64,000 nucleotides of DNA, from the NCBI RefSeq assembly GCF_040183065.1, contig NC_091125.1:31637812-31701811 (forward strand). The letters are read 5' to 3'. The number at the start of each line of letters is the position of its first letter. Position 1 is the first letter of the stretch. Shown piece after piece: positions 33,981 through 45,435 of this stretch. Both the position numbers and the translations under genes were made by a program. The notes under the pieces were generated by a model that did no database searches, was not told the DNA's origin, and saw only the letters and a list, made by a program, of their open reading frames with translations. Source of the DNA: Periplaneta americana. Taxonomy: Eukaryota > Arthropoda > Insecta > Blattodea > Blattidae.

Positions 33981-36640
33981 GCATCACGCACATCAACTGT
34001 GCAGCAGGAGTTGAGGGGGAAGGAATCAAGTGATGGCAGTGGCGTCCGTTCACTTGTTCAACCCATTTAATCAGTCTCTAATAATTGTAATAAAAATAAA
34101 CACGAAAGAAGCATGTACTTAATTTATGTATATTAAGAGCAACTGTGTAATAAGTAAATCACTTTTCAGTTTAAGACAAGAAAGAAGTTGTATTTTTTCC
34201 GTAATGTATTGTAATGGTTTTTAAAATAGTTCTTTTTTAATATTAAAGTAATTGAGAACTTACAGACCCATAATGCATTTTCACTGTTATAGAGTATTAA
34301 ACAAATTGAATCGATTGGTGATATTTAAATAATGTCATCCTATTCCTTTGTTCAAGTGTCGGCAATAGAGTAAAATTAATTATTCATTTTTTAATCTGAC
34401 ACTATACAACACTAAACCAATTATTTGTTATTATGTATAACATATGAAACATATTATCATTTCTGTTACAAGACTGAAGTAGGCCTAAATTATTTTATTA
34501 CAATGTAAATAACAAATGATAAAAATTATTTTCGCTGATCATTAGCATTGGTTTTCCTGGATTTTTTAATTCGTTTCTCCCTCACTAACTGGTCAATGTT
34601 AGGTGTCAATGCTCGTGTAGAAGACATTGTAAATTATGGTCAGAAAGTTGGCTTCTGTGATGGCTTGGCTCGACACACTGCACACTACTACCTCCTCAGC
34701 CAGCGTCTCGGCGCTCCGAACTAGTATGCAGTCCAGTTGACGATGGCTGCCTTAGACACTCTTATTATTATAAATACTCTATATACTGTAGGGTATCAAT
34801 GAGAATATTGTCTTATAACTTAAAAATAACACATATCAGGCATCACTACATTTCATACAACCAGCTTACATTAGTCACTGCTAGGGGAGCTGAATAAGCA
34901 ACGTTGCCACCAATTTTCGAATGGCCTACTGTATGTATCCTCATAATTGTTTCAATGGTAGGAGAAGAAATGTTCAATCTAAAATTAAAAAAAAAAAAAA
35001 AAAAAATTGAAAAATCGCATTTTGTACCCTTTAAACATGAATCTTCCCTTATGACTTACCAAATAGGCTGTTGCTAAATTGCAATATAATTCGCAACAAG
35101 ATAAAGAAACTCAATAGTTCCGAAACGCGTGAAATGTACAATGAGAAAGTGGGTGTCATTATTGTAAAATTATTTTTTCTGGGAGAGGAATTTAAACCGA
35201 AAATGAGAGGCGTATTCGAAATTTTGGGTACGTGAGTTGAGAATGACGTCAAATCACCTAAAATAACGAAGGAAATCAAATTGACATCGAACAAACATCC
35301 CTTAGATGGGATTCGAGTCCAAGACCGTAGTTTCAAGGCAACATTGTGCATCTTAGCCATTTCATTTAACACGGCTATACATAACATGATCTTATTACCT
35401 ACTTTATTAAAAGAAATTAAGGAAGCAAACAGAAAACACGAGAGGGTAGAAAAATGTGTGTGTGTGCGTGCGTGTTTGTGTGTAACATGAGACGTTGAGA
35501 AATATTTACAGTATATTTTAGAATTAAATTTTTCTCCGCTAATTTTATTCGTGAGCATTAAAACTAGCGTTTCAAAAGAAAAGTTGAAATAAGTAGTAGA
35601 TCACACGAGAAAAAGAGAGAGAAGATTGCAAAGGAAAAGTACTCGTTAATGTTTCCGTGCTGAAGCATTGTTGTAATAATTGAGAGCTATTCTGCAAATT
35701 ACGTTGCTAGGATGCAAAGGGTAAGATTGAATCCACTTCAAACTCCGTCAAAATAATGTCACTAAGGAACGCCATTTTCGGGCGGCAGACCACTTGTGGG
35801 CGTCAGCTGTTTGCCTTCTTTTCTCTCCTGGCGAAGCACTCCTAGCGTCAAACTCTTGAACTGCTCAGATTTAGTCGTAGTGGAGATCGGATGAGGTCTG
35901 CTTGTTTTGAACTAAGGTAATGCAATGACGAATGCACACATTTCAAGTGAAAGTCTTAGAATTTCTTATTGTTGTTTAATTTATTATAGTATAATTTTTA
36001 TAAATCTAAAAGTTCTGTATTATTTATTAATTCACTAATACAATCTCATAGTAAAGGTTCCAATTGGAGTATCGGCATATAGCGAAATTTGGCAATAAAT
36101 GTTACTAACGATTGAAGTGATAACAAAAAAATGGAAAGATAAAAGAGAAAGAGGAGTAATGAAGGAAAGAAAACAATACAAAACTTGAATTCCGATCGGC
36201 CTCTTCTGAAAGGTGACGTTTTATGCGGAATTTTTTAGTTATAATTGCTAATATTTTAATATATTTTATTTTATTATTATTATATTCATTTGATATGTTA
36301 ATGAGTTTTATATTTGTCTGTGAATTAAGCAACATTCCAGTATTGACTTACGTATGAAATTAATAACTTCTTTATCTGGTACTAACTAGCCTGTAGGTGC
36401 AGTTAGCAGTATTGACCTTGATGCAATGTTAATTCCGGTATTTATGTATTTTATTACTTTATTAACATTCCACAATTTTCTATAATTTATTTATATTATG
36501 TATTGTTAATAATGATATTATAATAAACATTATTATGTTACCATGCTTAATTTAGCTACGAATAACGCGTACTCATGTAATGTTTCTTCGACTTTCACTA
36601 AAAATAGTTTACAAGTAATGGAATATACTTTTTTTACTCT
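33981..36640. other. noncoding tract
   Basis: No gene can be supported. On the minus strand near 34525-34626 a short frame starts MSSTRALTPNIDQLVREKR and ends after about 33 residues; it is downstream of GC-richer sequence and could be a small exon, but nothing confirms it. The 169-residue minus frame at 35049-35558 lacks any known motif. Confidence 0.3.
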
Positions 36641-36644
36641 CAAG

Positions 36645-36785
36645 AGTAAGGCATTTGGGTAGTGTGAGAGCAGCTAACAGGCCTCGAACGTGAGTTCAAA
36701 TTACATTTTGGCTGTTTTAGCAGCTTGGTTTCTATTTCCGAGATTTTCCCCAGTTGTAAAATGAATGTCGGGTAATCCCATTGAA
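36645..36785 (+). mobile_element. tRNA-derived SINE fragment
   Basis: Head-like GCATTTGGGTAGTGTGAGAG, then CGTGAGTTCAAATTAC at the B-box position, then GATTTTCCCCAGTTGT and AATGAATGTCGGGTAATCCC-like tail (TGAATGTCGGGTAATCCC). The tail matches the SINEs at 14019 and 4060. Confidence 0.55.
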
Positions 36786-37081
36786 ATCACGTTGAAAAAA
36801 TACATTTCTATTACTTACGCCATCGTCAGTAGATAACAGCGTAGTTGGTACAGCTTCGTTATGATGTATTAGAAAGAAGAGAAAGATTGTCTTACATAGG
36901 CAGTAGCTCGAGCAAGTTGTAATTATTACGAAATAAGTCGGTATTTCAAATGTATATTTGTGATACATGGGGCGGAAAAGCGACTGTGTTTTCAAACTAA
37001 ATAAGCGTGGACTAGATTTGAGTAGGCCTATTCTATCCCATTCCGTCCCATTCTATACTTCTTCAGTTCAGTCTGCCTACT

Positions 37082-37306
37082 CTGTCCGTCGAGTGGTTAT
37101 GTCGCACCCTGGTATTCCCCACCCATTCTGCTGGCTCCTCTAAAGATTAGTGGCTAGTCTGTTAAGCTATTTCCTGAAAATATTTGGAACTCTACGTTAT
37201 ATTATACAACTGTTTAAAATAATTTAAAGAAAACCATCCAGTTAAGTAAATGTCACGTGATTTGCCCGTTTCGACGTCCCTGCAACATAACCACTAGGAC
37301 GGACAG
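37082..37306. mobile_element. Small MITE, about 225 bp
   Basis: Left end CTGTCCGTCGAGTGGTTATG and, in reverse, CTGTCCGTCCTAGTGGTTAT (then GTTGCA). TA follows the right end. The left TA is displaced by two bases, so the exact border is uncertain. Noncoding. Confidence 0.6.
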
Positions 37307-39090
37307 TAGTTTAGTTTATTGTGGAAAGAAGAGAACTTGCCCAATTTAACTCAAACATGGGGATGGTAGCAACTGTAGATGCTAGTATTTACTCACCCCA
37401 CAATACTGGGTACTGAACTGCGACTGCAGTGACGTGCATTCAATTGCAGTATACACACATTTGATGTTTCGTAAATAAAAATGTTAAAAGTCACCAACTT
37501 ATCACCTTTTATGAAACACGTATCCTGTTCATGTATTTGCCATTTCTGATAATACAGTATATAAACAATAGTATTAGATATGAGGCGTCAGGTTCCAAAA
37601 TTCTTCTTCTCCATTTTCTGTGGATTTCCATAAACTACAAAAAAAAAAACAGTTACCAGTGTTTATTTCGAAGTCAAAGTCGGTTTTAGGGTCCCGTCGT
37701 CGTCATTTACTAGATGAATTTCAAGTGTAGACTTTGCTACACGTAAAGAAAATAACTTGTTTGTTCGCAGGGAGTCTGCTTCTGTAATGCAAAGTTAAAT
37801 AGGACACGAGAAACGCTAGTTAAAATAGATAAGTAGTAAATTAATTCAGACAATCTCATGTATTTCAGTTCCTCTGAAGGTAATCTTACTTTTCCTAACT
37901 ATGGAAGGCTATGGTGTATGCACAATTAATACATCATAATGTTAATCCTTAAATTCGCAAAGTATCCTATAAGATACAACAGATTAGGCCTAATAGGATA
38001 TATGCTATAATTTTAATAGAACAATAGAAAAAAAAATAGGTAGGAAAATTAAAATTTCACAAGACTATAATATTAGACAACATATAAAATATGGACATTG
38101 CAATATAGTTGTTTCCTTTACAGTCCGACACGGTTTAATAAACTAGTGTGAGAAATGAAGTTTTGCCAATTTACGGGTTAAGAGTAACGATGAATATAAT
38201 GATATAACGACTATGTATAAGAGAATATCATTTGAAAACTTGGTAAAAATAGTTAAAACTGATCATTATCATTAATTAATATCACGATGTTTGGTGTAAT
38301 ATTTCAGTTTAAAGTAGTTTGTACGCGATTTGATTGATTCTTTAATACTTGTTTCCAAAGTTGAATATGTACAAAGATAACTTAATAATGAGAGAAATAT
38401 TAGAATTTTTTTTCTCAAATTAAGAGAATCGTTAATAATCTTTAGATATGTTTTCATTTAATAATTTCTGTGTTTCGGAGAAAATAGAGTTTTAGGAATT
38501 CTTAAGAAGACATTATCGATCGTTGTGGTTTCTTTCACTCTTATTTCTCATGACATTTCCCAAAGTTCATAATGTGTAAATAAATAACATGGATACGTCA
38601 TCTTTATAACTTGGTGTGTTCTTCAGCTTCTACCTAACAGCAAAACAGCCTCATATTTTGAATCTTCTCGTGTAAATAAAGCAGACTACAGACGATCTGA
38701 TTTGGTCGGCCCGACAGTCGACTTAACCAAATAAAATGTTTCTCACAGGCGGCCTGACTTTGTCATTTGATTTTTGCTTCCTATTTTATCGAGACTCCAT
38801 GAAGTTGGGATCACACTAGAAGTATCGTTAACTATTAAATCAAGGAAAAGAAACATATGGGCAAAAAATTGCTAAAGTAACGAGAAAAATTTAGCCATAT
38901 GGCGTTACTGAATCAAGCAATCTTATTAGTGATGACTTCAGTAATTATAATAGGCATATTTAGAATGCACTAGGAAAGTTTCAGTGCATTATAGCCTATA
39001 TGTAATATTTGACATACCTCCGTGGAAATGCAGTTTTTCATAACCAGGGAAAGGGATTTGGAGTATTATAAAGAATGGTGAAACGTAGTA
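37307..39090. other. noncoding tract
   Basis: AT-rich, no gene recognised. It contains TAGGCCTA at 37985-37992. Confidence 0.4.
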
Positions 39091-39092
39091 TA

Positions 39093-39739
39093 CTGGGTGT
39101 TCATTTCAAAGTGTGTCATGACGTCACTGTTGTGAGTAAACGATTTGAAGCGAGTTTCAGGTTTTATGTCAGAGAAGTTGCCTATTAATCAAGGCGTTCA
39201 ATCTGAACTTGAGAACGTGTACGGTATAACTTGAACGTCGTAGCAACAGATGGCGGTCTGTACGGTCTGTGTTCTACCATAACCTCTTTCGAACTGTGTT
39301 TTACGCGGGCAAGTCGTACACAGGGTATTTATCATCCGTTGCATACCGCAACATTCCACAACATTCTACAACACAAGTCAAATGCTGCGTGTCCATATTG
39401 ACCGTCCAAGTTAATGTCAACAAATACGTAAGTAATCGTCTTAACCCTCTCGCCATATCCCGACAGTAAGAAAAAACTCACCTCAGTACGTGTTTCCAAA
39501 CAATTCACATTCCTGCCACTACCGGCGTTACCGCACGAATCGGTACGTACTTCCAGAGTCCGTGGGTATCCACGGACTCTGCGTACTTCAGAATTAACGC
39601 CGTACTTGCTAGGCAACTTCTCTCGCATTTAGGTAATACGCGTCTGCGGGAGTGTAGGAAGATTGAATTCTCAAGGCTCATCGGCTAGCCATATGACGAC
39701 ATACAGCGAGCCATGACACACTTTGAACTGAACACCCAG
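39093..39739. mobile_element. Tc1/mariner-type MITE, 647 bp
   Basis: CTGGGTGTTCATTTCAAAGT, continuing GTGTCATG, at the left; in reverse at the right CTGGGTGTTCAGTTCAAAGT, continuing GTGTCATG. TA flanks both sides (39091-39092 and 39740-39741). Inside is a 12-bp hairpin, CAGAGTCCGTGG at 39554-39565 with its inverse at 39570-39581. No transposase. Confidence 0.8.
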
Positions 39740-39741
39740 TA

Positions 39742-40282
39742 GATATTCGTAACTCAGTGACTGTCAAGCGAGCTGCGTCACAGAGAATGGACGAGTACAG
39801 TTCACTTCATACAAACTTACACGCAACGTGCTGTAAACGTATTTCAGAATAAACATATGGAATAGTTTAATGACATACAGTGACCTACATACATAATCTG
39901 CATTTCACTTTGAACTACATGTGTTTTTTTTTTGGCAACGCACAAGACACCAATAAACAACATTACAAATATACATAATTAAATGTCAATCTCTGCGTCC
40001 TCGCGTGTCAGTGGAAATATTGATGGCTGATAATTGTCTTCTGTACTGAACTCTCCTCTGAATATGCGTGTTTTTCTGTCAGGAGCGTGTTAAATTAAAA
40101 CCTTTATTTACAGTATCATGAAATATAATATGTACACAACGTACACTACAGTATTTAGAATATATATAATATACTACAATATTTACAACATATCCTAATA
40201 GAGTATCAGTAAATGTTGAACAAAATGTAGCACCAAACGAAATAGTATTTTCAATTAATGCTATGTTTCGTTGATGAAACAA
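39742..40282. other. noncoding gap
   Basis: Nothing recognised. Confidence 0.35.
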
Positions 40283-40981
40283 TTATTCCTGCTGTGCCTT
40301 GTTATAATACATTGTAAATATCATTCTCAAATTTTCAAAACACAACTTTGCTCTGTTGCAAGGAAGGAAATTTTTTAACATGAAAAAGTCCGCTCTACAT
40401 CCGCAGAGACAATTGGAGAGTACTTGAAACAAAATACGTCAATTAAATTCACATGTTGAATGACGTCATTGGGACACGTGTTTGTTAGTGCAGCTGAAAT
40501 CCGACTAAGAATACTGTACCTATCATTTTTAATCAAAACTCTGTTCATTTTTTCACCAACACGTTTTCCTACTTCACCTTCTACTGCACTCAGTGTACTT
40601 ACAATAGTACTCATAATATTTATTTGCTCAACTAGTTCTACCCCTGACTGTACTAATCGAATAATGGCATCCGATAAATATAAAAATTTTGACTTAATAT
40701 CCATGACTTCTTTTTCGATTGTTCTATCATTTAGCAGTTCCTGGCGTATTTGAATCGCAGCCGTGTCATCGGGATCGAAAGACTGAGCCACTTTCTTCAC
40801 AGATTGGAGATGATGTGCGTAATAATTGCAAGCTTCTAACCATGACCCCTATCTCTTAAGACCTGGACATGGGGTAAGCGACAATTGAGGGAATTGTTTC
40901 TTGAATTTTGATACTCGATCTGGAGCTTTTACAAATATAGTCTTTCAATTTTGTATTGTTAGTTGGTTTCACTTTCGGCAT
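40283..40981 (-). pseudogene. hAT-derived protein, second family, C-terminal part
   Basis: The minus strand reads (from an ATG at 40981) MPKVKPTNNTKLKDYI, then in another frame RVSKFKKQFPQLSLTPCPG, a stop, GSWLEACNYYAHHLQSVKKV and a long open stretch. This stretch ends SPIVSADVERTFSC, and after a frame change continues KNFLPCNRAKLCFENLRMIF to a stop at 40283-40285. The motif (I)xSADVERTFS is the dimerisation-region signature of hAT transposases and domesticated relatives. A stop near 40852 and the frame change near 40377 show that it is broken. The wording is unlike that of the GTF2IRD2-like copies, so it is a separate hAT lineage. Confidence 0.65.
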
Positions 40982-41564
40982 TGTACCTGCACTTCACTAC
41001 TCCGAACTGCAAACCTGCATGTTGAAGTTCTTATGCGACAACTGTCCCGTTCACCTGTTGTTGACGTGCAGAGATCTGAGAGTATGTCCTGGAGGGGAGG
41101 ACTTGGTATAGAGGGTTGTAAACAAATGGCTGTGTAGATACCAATACTAGCTTTTACTACTCCAAATTCCGTTCCCTATTCATAACACATTATTGGTTAC
41201 GAAGTTCTTCTTTGCCGTATACATACGGCAAAAAACATTGTTATTCACTTTTCCATAATAATATCGCAAATTTGTCGTAGTAATGATGAAATATTATGCA
41301 TACTATCACTATTGTAGTCAATGTCTCCTCTCCTAGTCTATTAAAAATGTTAACAGATACAGGTATCCTACAAACAAAACTTAGCTCGGACTCCTCGCGG
41401 CGCACATGCTATACTCCCCTGCAGTAGGCTTGAGAGCATGCTGGAAACGGGTGCATACGTCATCTGCGCGAGACAGTCACGTCCCCTGGTTTCTGCGCAC
41501 CAAGTTTTACTTGTTGGATGCCTATAATAATTTTATTTGGCTTTACTTACAGAAACATAAATAA
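40982..41564. other. noncoding gap
   Basis: No gene recognised; the 78-residue plus frame at 40901-41137 overlaps the pseudogene and has no motif. Confidence 0.35.
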
Positions 41565-41845
41565 TATAGACCAAGCGAGTTGGCTCAGATTGTCGCATTT
41601 GGAAGTTCCCGAGTTCAAACCCCGTGACCGACCAATCTGACTGGTGTTTTTCATGGTTTCCCTTAATCACCAATATAATAAACATTAATCAAAATCTATA
41701 ATGAGTTACATGAACATAAGCCATCTACAACACACAATAAAAACAATTCAATAGTGAAAACGGCCTACTAGTAGGCCTATACCCACATATCCTAAACACG
41801 AAATATGACCACAGATGTTAAAGCGTGTATAAATAAAAAAAGAAA
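41565..41845 (+). mobile_element. tRNA-derived SINE
   Basis: The head reads ACCAAGCGAGTTGGCTCAGA, with a B box CCCGAGTTCAAACCCCG. CCAATCTGACTGGTGTTTTT follows, and the tail has AAATATGACCACAGATGTTA and AAGCGTGTATAAAT. The tail wording recurs at 59970-60025. A stretch at 41690-41800 may be a divergent part of the body. Confidence 0.65.
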
Positions 41846-42279
41846 AGAGATAATGTGCAAACAACTTCATGACATAACTAGACCTACTATAACGTGCATG
41901 GGCAAAGGAGAGGAACTCGCTTTTTGTTTTATTACCCCACAGCACTTTCCAACAGCAGCGATACGCTTACTTCCTTCTTTGAACTTCTGTTTATACCGTA
42001 GATCATGTATGTAACAGATAGGTCGGCCTTATAGGCTTTGACGTTAACAACTTTTGTCAGGTTTACTACGCTGCCATCTAGTTGTTACATAAGGAGTCAC
42101 GTCATAATTCCCATTTGAATTGCATTAGCGACCGTACTGCTGTCTCGTGTTCGTTTACGGCGGACGGGTGGCGATCCTGGCAGTTGTTTTCTTCAAAGTG
42201 CTGCCGATTTTAACATAGCGATGAATTATCTGTTACATATATGATCTAAGGTTTATACCTAAGTTAAATAAGACGTCAC
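41846..42279. other. noncoding gap
   Basis: Nothing recognised. Confidence 0.35.
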
Positions 42280-42295
42280 CAGTGGCGGAACGCGA
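42280..42295. repeat. Candidate 3' terminal inverted repeat of the hAT copy
   Basis: CAGTGGCGGAACGCGA, a hAT-like end, located about 160 bases beyond the coding remnant. It resembles the end at 5495-5510. The opposite end near 43681 (CAGTAGTGCACTC on the minus strand) is a weaker match, and no 8-base duplication was found. Confidence 0.4.
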
Positions 42296-42440
42296 GCGGA
42301 TTACAAACTATTTCGATCTATTATTATTCAAATCAATAAGGTACTGCACAACTACACATACATATATTATATTTAATTAAATGTAACCAAAATAATACTC
42401 TTTTATTACAAAACATAAAACGAATAGGGCCTACTCATTG

Positions 42441-43668
42441 TTACGGTTTTACGACTATCTGCATGACATTATCTAGACATCGTGTTTTAGCACATAATGC
42501 CTCTCTCTGTATTATGCAGTGAATTGAAACTAATTCCTCTGACGATTCATTAATGGATTTTAGAAATCGTCGTAATATAGTTACGAAGCCATTATGTTTC
42601 CCTATCATTGCTGGGGTGTCATTTGTGACTATACAAATCAATTTTTTCCCATGATAATTCATATTTTGTCACAACTTCGAAAATATCATTTCCCCTTGTA
42701 TTGCCTCTTAAAGATACAAAATCAAGAAAATCTCCAAATATGTTAAGTTCAAGATCCACACACCGTAGAAAAATGGTTAATTGCGCAGTGTCTTGTATTT
42801 TTTCGTCGATAGCTAAAGAGTACCATATATCAACTCAATTTTATTTTCTGCTGATCTTCTGCGTCCTTAGTTATTTCCGTAATTTTGTCTGTGATGTTCG
42901 CCGAGAGAGACTTAGGGTGCTATTCATAGACATTTCGCAGCACGCGCTACGAGCGTACTAAGCTAGCCCCGGCTATCCACTGGTTACTTGTACAGAATTC
43001 AGATCATATCCTATCGCTAACACTGGTTTATGAATACGAAAAATGCTGATCATCCACCGGAAGCCCGCGCTAAAAATGTCTATGAATACGGCCCTTATTG
43101 ATTTAAATACTTCAGTTTTTTTTTCGGACAAAGACGCTCGGAGACAATCATCAAACATTGTCTAATAAATTCTCCTTCCGAGAAACATTTCAAATTTTCG
43201 GCTATGTGTTTTGAGATAAGATAACTGACTCGAATTATATTTGTTCCTAAACAAACTGAAGCGGGCTCATGTCTACTGTAGTTTCTTTTAACTCTTATAA
43301 CTTTCTGAGACGGTTTGGGCGTATAAAGAAGGAATATAAAAGGTATAGGCTACTTTTAAATAATTTATGTGTAATTCGGAATATCTTAAAATCACATACA
43401 TTTTGTAAAAAATGGTACATAGGCTATATATAATGAGACAGCCAACTATATATATGACAACCACAATGTGAAGAATTAAATGAAATAACAATTGAAATAC
43501 ACCTGAAAAACATAGTTCACTGTAATCCTTTGCGTTAACAGTGTTAAAATGTCGTCGCACATTAAACAGGGCACAATATAAGAAACAAAATACCTTATGA
43601 GCGACACAAAAGTACTTTAGTTCCCATTCGAGTTTGAAAACATATTTCTTTGCTCTACCACGAGACAT
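42441..43668 (-). pseudogene. hAT-derived (GTF2IRD2/ZBED-like) transposase, with intron and MITE insertion
   Basis: From an ATG at 43668 the minus strand reads MSRGRAKKYVFKLEWELKYF, then a BED-finger-like region ending NVRRHFNTVNAKDYSEL. A 198-base intron follows (43305-43502; donor TTTCAG/GTGTATTT, acceptor CCGTCTCAG/AAAG). Then come KVIRVKRNYS, LISKHIAENLKCFSEGEFIR and QCLMIVSERLCPKKK. A 180-bp MITE (42915-43094) interrupts the coding at the SLSRR region. After it, SLAIDEKIQDTAQLTIFLRC, then LICIVTNDTPAMIGKHNGFV and LVSIHCIIQREALCAKT, ending at about 42441. Frame changes and stops show it is dead. Intron position and domain order match the copy at 31756-32572. Confidence 0.75.
42915..43094. 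mobile_element. PIF/Harbinger-type MITE, 180 bp, inside the hAT pseudogene
   Basis: Left end GGGTGCTATTCATAGACATT and, in reverse, GGGCCGTATTCATAGACATT. TTA flanks both sides (42912-42914 and 43095-43097), the expected 3-base duplication. Its insertion splits the transposase frame of the pseudogene. Confidence 0.8.
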
Positions 43669-43887
43669 GAGTGCACTACTGATGCCCACTCAAATGTTAT
43701 GAAAGACATACTGGTGCTTGCCTAGTAAAGGTAGGCAAGTCGTGGTAATGGGTGGAAGGGGTTAAAACACGGACATAGGGGAGGAAACACAATGAGGCAC
43801 TTTTCCCCATGATTGTACTATAAAGACAATATTATAAATACACAGCAATCATGACGTTATAATTAGACCTACTTTAAAGACAATATA

Positions 43888-44112
43888 CCGTAAACTGGGG
43901 TAAAGAGGATCACATGTGATAAAGTGGATCATATGTGTATTGTTAGATACGTCAGCGCCAGATGGTTCACACATGCAAAGAAAACTATTTTTAGTGGCAC
44001 TTATAGAAGAAAGGTTTTCTTTTCATGTGTGATCCATGTGGAGCTGCCTTATCTAGGCAATACACATATGATCCACTTTACCACAAGTGATCCTCTTTAC
44101 CCCAGTTTACGG
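43888..44112. mobile_element. MITE with long inverted ends, 225 bp
   Basis: CCGTAAACTGGGGTAAAGAG followed by GATCACATGTG at the left; in reverse at the right CCGTAAACTGGGGTAAAGAG followed by GATCACTTGTG. The match continues for about 54 bases with three differences. TA flanks it at 43886-43887 and 44113-44114. The internal repeated phrase is GATCA(C/T)ATGTG. Noncoding. Confidence 0.85.
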
Positions 44113-44226
44113 TAGTATTAGTAGGCTTTGACTTTTAGCCTACAAAAATGTCTGTAGTCTGTGATTTATTTAATAAGTTAATTCACATATAATTTCTATG
44201 TAGTTGTGCCAAAATGTATTGTAGGT

Positions 44227-44350
44227 AACTAGTACGAAAGTGTCTTTCGCGCACTCGTTTCGAAATTCCAGACTCGACTAAAACCTCGTCCGTAAACCCT
44301 CACTCGTACACAAAAATATCACTTTCTGTCCTAGTTACGTAAATAACTAG
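44227..44350. mobile_element. Imperfect foldback, possible MITE
   Basis: AACTAGTACGAAAGTGTCTT at the left pairs imperfectly with the reversed right side AACTAGGACAGAAAGTGATA. The interior has CGTTTCGAAATTCCAGACTC. Borders are unclear. Confidence 0.35.
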
Positions 44351-44467
44351 TTCAGATTAAGTTCCATTTCTTCAGCCTAGTTTTAGTTTCTTTAAGTGGT
44401 TTCGGCTCTGGTTAGGTTAGGCTAGGTTATGTTAGGCTAGTTTAGATTTGATTTTGTTATGTAATAG

Positions 44468-44650
44468 TTACGGTTCGGCTAAAGTAGCTGTATCAGGATA
44501 CGAGTCCTTGGTCCATATGTTTTGTTTATAAACATTCACTGATGTTTTAGTAGGGGGTGGGGAGCGCTCTTCCCAGCAGTTAATGTTTGTAAACAAAATG
44601 CACGGACCAAGGATGCCTATCCTGAAACAGCTACTTCATCCGAACCGTAA
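44468..44650. mobile_element. Foldback MITE, 183 bp
   Basis: TTACGGTTCGGCTAAAGTAG at left and, reversed, TTACGGTTCGGATGAAGTAG at right. The match continues through CTGTATCAGGATA, CCTTGGTCC and TTTTGTTTATAAACATT for about 75 bases per arm, leaving a 30-base loop. Noncoding; target duplication unclear. Confidence 0.75.
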
Positions 44651-45435
44651 TTAGTAATTTGTGGTTTAATTTCTGAACTTATTCTGATTTTATGCCAAAA
44701 TTGTGCATTTCCTTTCACCCTCCTAGGTTGGCTGTGACGTCATTCAAGACATTTCGTGGGGAAGATTTCATTGTCATCTTTTCAAGTTCTTCCATGGCTC
44801 CGTGATTTAAGTACCTACTAGACTACGGAGTATCGGAGCACGGGCAGTGTCATTCGTTCAGATTCTACCAGTCCAATGGTAAGTACATTTACGATTTCAT
44901 AATAAGTGAGCTTGTAATATTTAATATGAAGATGAAAGGAAAGGAAGAGAAGAAAGAGAAAGGGGAGGTATACTTCGCGTACAACTCTATCTGTTGTTAA
45001 TTGAATTTTAATTTTGTTTTGTCTGTCGTAAACGTTATATGCACGCTGTCGCTTTCGGGGAACAACGGCTGAAACGATCCGGATTCTAGACTTTTACACT
45101 TTCCCGTCTTATAGGTGTCCCCTTGTTATCCCATCGCCCTTTGCGTTCGTTTTATATTTAAAAAATCCGCACATTATAATTTCTTTGCTTAACATATGAA
45201 TTCTTTGGGGTCTAAGAAAAGTAACTACATCCAGAATTGCTATTTTTATTATTCATTTTCATATCTCTGTTTATTGAAAAGTTAAGCACTTTTCTAACGT
45301 AAAAGTGTTACCTACCTTTTCTTACGTTAATATATTATTGAAACTTTCTCATTATACCAAGCGATTTATAGGCTATTTGACTATTCCTTTTTAAATAAAA
45401 ATTGCAGTTTATTTTTTTTTTATGTATGTTATTAG
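44651..45435. other. noncoding stretch with possible splice donor
   Basis: Sequence CCAGTCCAATG/GTAAGTAC at about 44870-44886 would be a good 5' splice site after a short GC-richer stretch. A noncoding first exon is possible but I see no coding exon to join it to. Confidence 0.2.

Noticed and set aside
35049-35558. 169-residue minus-strand open frame as a gene
   Set aside because: No motif, no splice context, and a composition like surrounding noncoding DNA.
35861-35926. Core promoter (Inr-like TCAGATT with a downstream element)
   Set aside because: The spacing is imperfect and no exon follows, so it is too weak to list.
43288-43689. Single 133-residue membrane-like protein
   Set aside because: The N-terminal part is the hAT BED finger, and the hydrophobic middle is the translated intron.
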